Part shown: in pieces, positions 56,694-64,000 of the stretch
How positions within the stretch are numbered: position 1 is the stretch's first letter
Layout: each line of letters opens with the position of its first letter
The notes under the pieces: model-generated
Database searches by the model: none
What the model was told of the DNA's origin: nothing
Seen by the model: only the letters and a program-made list of their open reading frames with translations
Origin: Neoconidiobolus thromboides FSU 785
Lineage: Eukaryota; Entomophthoromycota; Entomophthoromycetes; Entomophthorales; Neoconidiobolaceae
NCBI GenBank assembly: GCA_025603075.1
Contig: MU626258.1
Location: forward strand, 259,457-323,456
Length of the DNA stretch: 64,000 nucleotides
Direction of reading: 5' to 3'
Translations under genes and position numbers: made by a program

Positions 56694-58184
56694 ATGTCAT
56701 TGGAATTTAGTTGGGAAGAGTTAGCCAAACATAATACTCAAGAATCACTCTACATCGCTGTTAGAGGAAAAGTAATAAAAATCAAACTTCAATTATAAAT
56801 GAAAATATTAATACTAATATTAATATTAATACTAATACTAATACTAATACTAATAGTCTTTAATATTTAGGTTTATGATGTAACCAAATTTATTAAATAT
56901 CATCCAGGAGGTTATGAAACCTTATTAGTCGGTGGTGGTAGAGACTGTACTATTGTATTCGAAACTTATCATCAATATGAACAATTAGTGAAAGTATTAC
57001 AAAAATATGAAATTGGTACATTGGTTAGTAACGAATTACCAACATTTCCAAAACCTAATAAATTTCAAATGGAATTAAAAGATAAAGTTTATGATTATTT
57101 TCAACAAAATAAGAAAGATGAAAAGACAGTCAATTTATTAATAAGATATGGCTGGATTTATACAGGCTTATTATTCAGTTATTATTATTCATTAAGTAAT
57201 GCAAATAATATTTATGTTTCAATGTTATTTAGTCTATCCCTTGGTTTCTTTTGTGCTCAAGTTGGATTACATCCATTACACGATAGTTCTCATTTTGCTA
57301 TTACTCATAATCCAACGATATGGAAAGTATTAGGTTTAACACATGATTTATTTAATGGATGTTCTAATTTAGTATGGATTTATCAACATATGTTAGGACA
57401 TCATCCTTACACAAATATTCCTAATGCTGATCCTGATATTTCAGTCAATGATCCTGATGTAAGACGTATTTTACCACAACAAGAATATTTAGAAAAATAC
57501 ATTGGACAAGAAAGATATGTACCTTTGTTATACGGCTTTTTAGCAGTAAAAACAAGACTTCAAGATATTTTAATTGTTTATTTTGAGAAAAAGAATTCAT
57601 CTATACGTATTAATCCATTAACATTGACTCAACATTTGACTTTTTGGTTTGGTAAATTCTTTTTTGTATTTTATCGTATTATTTTGCCCTATTTCATTGT
57701 TGGTATGAATCAGATGATAATTAATTTAATTCTAAGTGATATGGTAGCTAGTTATTGGTTAGCTATTACTTTTCAAGTGAATCATGTGACTAGTACTTTA
57801 GAATATATTGAAATGGAAAATAATGATAAATTAATTCAAATGGATTGGGCTGAGATGCAATTTAAAACAACTCAAGATTATTCTCATGAATCAAATTTCT
57901 GGACTACTTTTACTGGTGGTTTAAATTATCAAACAATTCATCATATTTTTCCTAACATTCATCAAGCTTATTATCCACAATTATCAGCATTAATTCAAAG
58001 TGTTTGTAAAAAGCATGGAGTAGAATATATTGTTCAAGTAAGATTGAACTTATTATTTTTATTTACTTTTTTATTTATCTTTTTATTTTTTTAGGAGGAT
58101 TTTACAACTGCATTTAAATCTCATATTGATCTTTTAAAGCAACTAGGTATTTCTAAAGATTTTATTAAAATTAAATCAAATTAA
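56694..58184 (+). CDS. Cytochrome b5-fused front-end desaturase (Delta-5-type)
   Basis: Three exons, 56694-56771, 56871-58037, 58095-58184; 444 residues. The N-terminal cytochrome b5 domain has haem ligands His37 (YHPGG) and His60 (ETYHQYE). Membrane-desaturase histidine boxes follow: HPLHDSSH (160-167), QHMLGHH (198-204) and the front-end variant QTIHH (380-384), where Gln replaces the first His. LVSNELPTFPKP, CAQVGLHPLHDSSHF and TIWKVLGLTHDLFNG align closely with the Mortierella Delta-5 desaturase as I know it, and the length (444) matches. The likely reaction is dihomo-gamma-linolenate to arachidonate, in the ER, with electrons from the fused b5. Delta-8 or Delta-6 regioselectivity cannot be excluded by eye. 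The gene sits between MITE-rich flanks. Confidence 0.9.
56806..56858. repeat. (TAATAC)n repeat in desaturase intron 1
   Basis: Tandem TAATAC/TAATAT units filling most of the 99-bp first intron. Confidence 0.85.
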
Positions 58185-58278
58185 AAAAGTAAAAATCATT
58201 TTATTCTATTGAATTTAAAAAATACATTTTTCAAATAAAAACTATTAAAATGACTACTAGATATCAAAATAAGTATAT

Positions 58279-58385
58279 AATGGTGTTGTGTTCTTTTGGT
58301 TTCATCATTTTTTTCCATTTTTAAGCACTATTTAAGTAAAAAAGCTATTAATAAGATCCTTAAACAAAAAAATATATCCCCATAT
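58279..58385 (+). mobile_element. MITE-like repeat, copy 12
   Basis: Begins ATGGTGTTGTG (diverged) and ends ATATCCCCATAT. Core diverged (AGCACTATTTAAGTAAAAA). Confidence 0.75.
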
Positions 58386-58554
58386 AGTTTTTTGAACTTG
58401 ATTAAATTAAATTTTATATATAAGTAAATGTTTTAAAAATTAACTTATTTAGGTACAAATAATTATGATTTTATAAATAATAAACTTTTTCAATATAAAA
58501 CAAAAGGTTAATTATTGAGGTGAAAGTATAAACACATTATTTTCTGATAACGTT

Positions 58555-58657
58555 ATATGGGGATGTTTTTTTGGCTCCATTATTTTTTCTATCTTAAGCG
58601 CTATTTGAGTGGAAAATTTGTTAATAAAATTCTTAAATACAAAAATATATCCCCATT
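58555..58657 (+). mobile_element. MITE-like repeat, copy 13 (full length)
   Basis: Bounded by ATATGGGGATGT and ATATATCCCCAT. Core AGCGCTATTTGAGTGGAAA intact. Confidence 0.85.
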
Positions 58658-58911
58658 TAATTTTAGAGTTTTTTTAAATTTAAAAAAAATTAGAAATACT
58701 TTTAAACAATTATTAATATAAAAATAGTTTAACTAAACTTCAAAAATTAGTAAAATTTTGAACATTGATATAATTAAGTATTTAATATCCTTTTATTAAA
58801 AAAATTAGACCAAAAATAATTAAAACTTCAGCTATTAACCATTAATCAAGAACATAAAGTAACTTTAAAAATCGATTTTCTCATGTCCAATTTTCTAAAT
58901 ATTAAAAATTA

Positions 58912-59016
58912 GATCTAAGACATTTTTTTGTTTAACAATTTTACTAATAGTTTTTCTACCCAAATAGCACTTAAAAAATGGAAAAACTGATGAAATCAAA
59001 AAAAACACCCCCATAT
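58912..59016 (-). mobile_element. MITE-like repeat, copy 14
   Basis: Left end decayed (AAGACATTTTTTTG); right end ACACCCCCATAT intact. Core reverse and diverged (ACCCAAATAGCACTT). Confidence 0.75.
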
Positions 59017-59275
59017 ACTATAATAAGTTTATTATAGTGATATGAAAATATTATTATTATTGGTATTATATAAGAATAAAAATTAGGCTATTTATTATAC
59101 TTTAAATAAAGTTAGGTTAATAGTAGAAACTAGCTAATTTTAGAGTTTATTTAAGTTTGAACTAAGCTTTTAAACTAACCTATATAAAACGAATTAACAT
59201 ATAGTTGAGGTTGACCATACCCTTGTTAAAACGTGAAGTATTATAAATTGTTTATAAATCTAGGTTGCCATGACA

Positions 59276-59382
59276 ATATGGGGATGTATTTTTGTGTTTA
59301 AAGATTTTGCTAACAATTTTCCCACTCAAATAGGGCTTAAAAGATGGAAGAAGTAATGGAAACAAAAAAGACATCCTTATAT
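59276..59382 (-). mobile_element. MITE-like repeat, copy 15 (full length)
   Basis: Bounded by ATATGGGGATGT and ACATCCTTATAT. Core reverse, CCACTCAAATAGGGCTT. Confidence 0.85.
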
Positions 59383-62300
59383 CTATTTATGTACCCACAG
59401 ACCCGAATTTTCGATAAAGAAACGCTAGACTAATTCTGTTTAATAGTTAAAAATTATCTCCAAATAATCAAATTAACAATACAATCAATTATTGACTATT
59501 TTTATAGTCATCACACTAATAAAACTATTAAAAGGTTAAGCTTAAACACATCATATTAACTAAATCAATTAGCAGTTAATTTTTAAATTATATTATAAGC
59601 ACTTTCATGCAACTCCAATAAGCCCCCATGTTGGTTCATTACTTTATTAATATTTATAAAAATTTTCAACTTTTCTAAAAACTTGAATTTCGATAATAAC
59701 AATTTATTTGCCCAGTATTTACTATAAGTGTATCTTTTTAATTGAAAAATAGGAGATAATAAATAGTCCATTTCTGTGGAATAAAAAAGTGGATAAGATC
59801 AGTGAAGCAATAAAGAGTTAACTAGGGCCTTATTTTTAAGATAATGCATGTATTAAACTATGAAATTAATATTAGGTTGATTCAATTGAATATAAAAATA
59901 AACTTTTGACCTTGTAAAATTCGAGATATCAAAATATTTTTATTGAAAGCTATAGACCCAATGCAGAGTATAATACATCAAACTATTAATTTAGGTTACG
60001 ATTAAGTAAAAAAGAAAGGGAAGTGATGGGTATTAATAAAAATGAATGATAATAGAACTTTCGAGCAAATGCTCTATTTTTTAAGCTGATTGAATTTGCA
60101 GCAAATCAAAAACTAGTAAACTTTTTATTTGGATAAATAGACTTAGAGAAAGCAAGGGTTGGTTTATAATGTTGATTTAGAACAGATAAATGAGACAGCT
60201 AATAAAAGTAATTAAGAGTCATTAAACTAAATTCAAATACTGATTGTAGTTACGATTTAAAGTTCAAAGATTGACAGTAAATTAAATCATTCAAACATTC
60301 TAGTTGAATATATTATTTAATTTAGTTTTATGAAATAAACATATTTTCCAATTAATTAGTTAAGAAAGGTGGTGTAAAGTTTTTATTTTAATAAAAATTT
60401 TAAACTGAGAAAGGAACGAAACATAATAGGAAAATAGGTTATATCAAACTTATTATTCTAATACAAAATTGAGGTTGAAAAATAATCTATTCGATTTGAA
60501 TTTTACGATAAGTTGAGAATTGAATGCAACTATTTTCACTAAAAGTGGAAATTTTAAAGTCATATTGACTTATTTTACACTAGAAACAACTAGGTGCATA
60601 ATTAATAAACATATTCGTACCTCTACATTGTTTTTTTATTTCAACTTTTTTCAATCCTATGAATAATTACTCAATTATTTATAAACGCATAATAATAAAA
60701 TAATTAAAGCTTTGAAGTATAATCACATTGGTCATCAAAATGCAATCATTGAAGTAATTTTGCATAAACATTTTATATTTTGAAAAAATCATTCACTTGG
60801 ACTTAAAATATTAATAAATTATTTACTCCAATAGCATAACAATTTCATTTCATTATTTAGAAAATTAATATGTTATATTTATACTTCAAACATCTCAAAC
60901 ATTTAATCATACCTTGTTTTTGAACGTCTGAATCACTGGTCAATTTCATATAATAAAGCTTAATAAAAGTCACTTTTACTCACTTTAAAAGCTTAAAAGT
61001 ATCTGTTTAGAAATTTACTGAAAACTAAGATTAGAATGAACTTTTAGAAACTACTGATGCTAGTGCAATAGAAATATTAACATGTTTCCTTTAGATTGAC
61101 TTTTATTTTGGAATAAATGATTAGAGTAGCTTGCGATTTGATATATCTCATTGTCTTTAATTTGAAGTCAAATTAGTTTAATACGAAATTAAAGATATGA
61201 AGAGGATGTAGCCCTTAAATTCGTACAAAAAATTGCTTCTACGTTGAAGAATAGGAAAGACATCTATGAACTGTTCTAGTAGAATTCAATTGTACTTGAA
61301 ATCACTGTAATATTTGTCGTATAAAATCAAAATAATCAGATCAATGCTAATACTATTGTAACTAGATTAAATCAAAGTTAACTAAGCATTTACTCTACAG
61401 TCTCAAGATAAAAAATACAATTCTAAGCGATATTTCTAGTTAATATATTATTCCAAGGATCGATTTACAATGTTAAATCATTAAATCTTTATTAGCTCTA
61501 TATATTATCAATTTATTCCTCTATGATTTCAATATCTTTTTATCCACTTAGCAGGTCAAGCAAGCTAATGGTAAACTTTATTCTAGTAAAAAGCTTAAAA
61601 ATTAAGAGTTTACTAGTAAATAAATTAAATAAATCAAGAGGGGAGCGATACTTAATGAGATGAAGTTTACATCAAACTCAGACTATTCTAATAGAGGACC
61701 CGAGATTTAATATGATTTAGATCTTAAATTTAATAGATGATATATATTAGGGATTAAAATGCTTATACTTAAAAAGTTTGTTTTAGAGAAGTCATATTGA
61801 TTTAAACTTTGTATTGGAAATAAAGATAGTCACAATTACTAAAAGTAACTCAGATTTTGATATTATTACATTTCAACTTCTGATTTGAATTCATCTGCAA
61901 TCTTGAATTTTTCGTATTAATTACAAAGTTGTTTTAAAAAAGTAATTAAATCTTAACATAAAATGGAATTACGTTGATAGTTAAAATATAATTACGTTGA
62001 CGATTAAAATACAATTGAGAATGTTTAGCATAAGTATTTAATAATTTATCAAATTATTAATTAAATATAATAATTGAAGCTAAAATATGAATCCAACAAC
62101 TCCTAATATTAGAAAATTATTTAATAATTTGATTTTTTCGAATTTAATGAGCTTCTCATAGGTCCTTTTTATTTCAATTAAACCTTTTTTTTTAAAAACC
62201 CGAATTATTTACTCATATGTACATTTCGGCATCTATCCAAAAAAAGCCAGTCAAAAAGCATAAAGTGATTAATTTTTAGATCATAGCTTAGATTTTAAAA

Positions 62301-62929
62301 ATAAAAAAATGAACAAATATTCTGTCATTTTATTTATTAAACTATATCAAAAGAATCACCTATTGATCTACTGTTAATGTATTAAAAATATTATTATAAT
62401 ATTATTATTTTACTATCAGTTTACTATTATTTTATTTTAAATAAAATTGAATTAATATAGTATTTTTTACCTATTGAACTTTTTTGAATTTTAACTAATT
62501 TTACTTTTGAACCTCAATTACCAAAATTTGTTGCTGAAAAAAGCGCCGATTCCGATTAGAATAATAGGACCCCTAGAAAATTCCCATTTTTTGATTTTAG
62601 CCTTAAATTTAATTGAATCGAAATTTCTTTTACTTTCGTAATCTGAGATTGAATTTGGTTGTCATTTTACGATGCTGATTTCTTTCAAAAAAATATTCCA
62701 CTAACTGCGTCATAAGTGAGCTTATTTCTTAGCTTTACCTAATAAGCAAAGTATGATTGGTTTATCGAGCCTCCTATGACTATTAGGTGGGGTTGTATCA
62801 TTAACTACTTTCTGTTTCAGCCAATAGACAATGCGTTTTTTCTATCTTAAAAGGAGACTTAAATCTCGATTTAGTTTAAAATTTGATTAAATTTTTGCCA
62901 ATCATTTGAAATTACTTTGATTGAGAAAG

Positions 62930-62937
62930 TATAAAAG
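62930..62937 (+). promoter_or_regulatory. TATA box of the 62986 Zn2Cys6 gene
   Basis: TATAAAAG lies 56 bp before the ATG at 62986. Confidence 0.5.
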
Positions 62938-62985
62938 CTCACTTAATTCTACTTAAAAACTAATTACTCTTTCCTTTTGTTAAAG

Positions 62986-63615
62986 ATGACTTCTCGAAAT
63001 TTAATGAATAGCAATACTCTGTCTAATAATTTTACCTTTAATGATAACCTAAAACCTAAAAGGAAGCAGGTAAAAATTGCTTGCTCAAACTGTAAAGCTT
63101 CATGTAAGAAGTGTAATGAAAGTAGACCTTGTGAGCGTTGTGTATCAAAAGGGATTGGAGATACTTGTGTTGATTCAATTCGCAAACCAAGAAAGAAAGG
63201 AACTCGCCGTGGTCCATATAAGAAAACAATCATGAGATCATTCGAATCACGCACAAAGCTTCCTCCTATCTCAAACCTCATGACTACACTATCTCCTATA
63301 GTTAACCCTGTAAATCAATTTGAACCCTCATCTAACTTTTTTGCCTCTCCATCTTCCACAGCTTCGACACACACACTGTATTATTCACATAGCTCTGGTA
63401 ATGACGATAAAATACCATCAATAAAATCACTGCTAAACAGTGCGGATGAACTAAGTGGAAGTTATGACTCATCAAGGTCAAGTAAGATACCATATAGTGA
63501 GTATCGAAGGTTTTCAGATAGTGAACACTACACAAGGTCAAACAACTTTATACTACCCCCTCCCAACCGTAACTTATATTCCTCAAAAACGCTGGAAAAC
63601 CATACCTTTTTTTGA
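62986..63615 (+). CDS. Zn2Cys6 transcription factor with PYKK extension
   Basis: Single exon, 209 residues from the ATG at 62986 (an upstream in-frame TTG is ignored). The zinc cluster is ACSNCKASCKKC (with an extra Cys in the first loop), then RPCERCVSKGIGDTC. It is followed by a basic linker (IRKPRKKGTRRGPYKK). The same cluster plus KKG-RGPYKR linker is common in a conserved fungal Zn2Cys6 group. The rest is Ser/Thr/Pro/Tyr-rich and disordered (SSTASTHTLYYSHSSGNDDK), like an activation region. There is no fungal-specific TF regulatory domain, as is usual for this short group. DNA target and process are unknown. A TATA box lies 56 bp upstream. Confidence 0.82.
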   Translation: MTSRNLMNSNTLSNNFTFNDNLKPKRKQVKIACSNCKASCKKCNESRPCERCVSKGIGDTCVDSIRKPRKKGTRRGPYKKTIMRSFESRTKLPPISNLMTTLSPIVNPVNQFEPSSNFFASPSSTASTHTLYYSHSSGNDDKIPSIKSLLNSADELSGSYDSSRSSKIPYSEYRRFSDSEHYTRSNNFILPPPNRNLYSSKTLENHTFF

Positions 63616-64000
63616 TTTAAATTTAAAAATCGTAATAACTATAAATAAAAATTTTTGTTTTTTAATACAAGTTTGCATTTTATCATAAAGGACCCATGTT
63701 AAACGGGATTGAATGTCGTTATTTTATCAACACTCTATATTTTCACTATAACAGAACTGAGTTTTAAACATTAAACAGACAATTCAAGGTTGCCTAAATA
63801 AGGATTATTGGAAATAAGATAGTATAGACTGAGCTGTTACACTATAAAGGAGGGGAAGGGGTAAGCAAAATTTTAGCTGAGACAGATTTGGAAATACCTC
63901 CCTAATTGGCTGAATTATAAAGAACTTTTTTAACAATAAATTCAGCTTAAAAGTTGGAATCTTAGAACATAGGCATAAGTTAAAAAAATATCTAAGAATA
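63616..64000. other. Intergenic, right window edge
   Basis: 385 bp of AT-rich sequence; nothing recognised. Confidence 0.4.

Larger units (their letters stand above)
58185..62985. other. Gene-poor region with repeat cluster
   Basis: About 4.8 kb. MITE-like copies 12-15 (numbering counts the foldback as 11) lie within 58279-59382. The remaining ~3.6 kb is AT-rich with no supported gene; a TATA box precedes the 62986 gene. Confidence 0.45.

Noticed and set aside
59583-59771. 62-codon minus-strand frame
   Set aside because: No recognisable domain and no promoter or splice support.

Overview
The window is nuclear DNA from a very AT-rich fungus. Most multi-exon genes have short introns (about 40-110 bp) with GTAAGT/GTAAAT-type donors and TAG/AAG acceptors, and intergenic DNA is strongly A+T. 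A Mortierella-like front-end fatty acid desaturase, Zn2Cys6 regulators, a complex I subunit and a mitochondrial KHE-type protein point to an early-diverging filamentous fungus with full mitochondria. A Conidiobolus/Entomophthoromycotina-like genome fits best, but that placement is inference.

Layout. 0.9-8.6 kb: accessory-looking region with three secreted proteins (Q/N repeats, small, Gly/Tyr-rich) and one mitochondrial PP2C phosphatase. 10.7-20.8 kb: a Tubby/scramblase-like candidate, mitoribosomal bL28m, a 16-exon BAR-PH-ArfGAP-ankyrin gene, a Derlin, complex I NDUFB10/PDSW and a mitochondrial KHE-type protein. 20.8-31.4 kb: gene-poor, holding one short Zn2Cys6 protein, a GC-richer island and several small repeat elements. 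31.4-43.5 kb: a RanBP1-domain protein, a PPR protein, an SLC35F-type transporter, ALG12, and a Hat2/RBBP4 WD40 protein divergent from ALG12. 43.9-54 kb: a compact block of Mon2, a GCK-III kinase and a cytochrome c peroxidase-type gene. 56.7-58.2 kb: a cytochrome-b5-fused Delta-5-type desaturase inside a dense repeat cluster. 63 kb: a second Zn2Cys6 gene.

Exon chains were built by hand from splice consensus, family conservation and reading frame. Every multi-exon CDS reported here closes in frame. The genes do not form a pathway; the housekeeping set covers mitochondria, ER/Golgi traffic and glycosylation, nuclear transport and chromatin.

The most unusual element is a family of about 105-bp non-coding repeats with roughly 20-bp imperfect terminal inverted repeats (ATATGGGGRTGT...). 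I count 14 recognisable copies in both orientations, plus one foldback derivative made of two copies of the same end facing each other. Seven of these 15 elements lie within 4 kb around the desaturase. They look like MITEs with no autonomous partner in the window. No complete transposase, rRNA, tRNA or CRISPR array was recognised.
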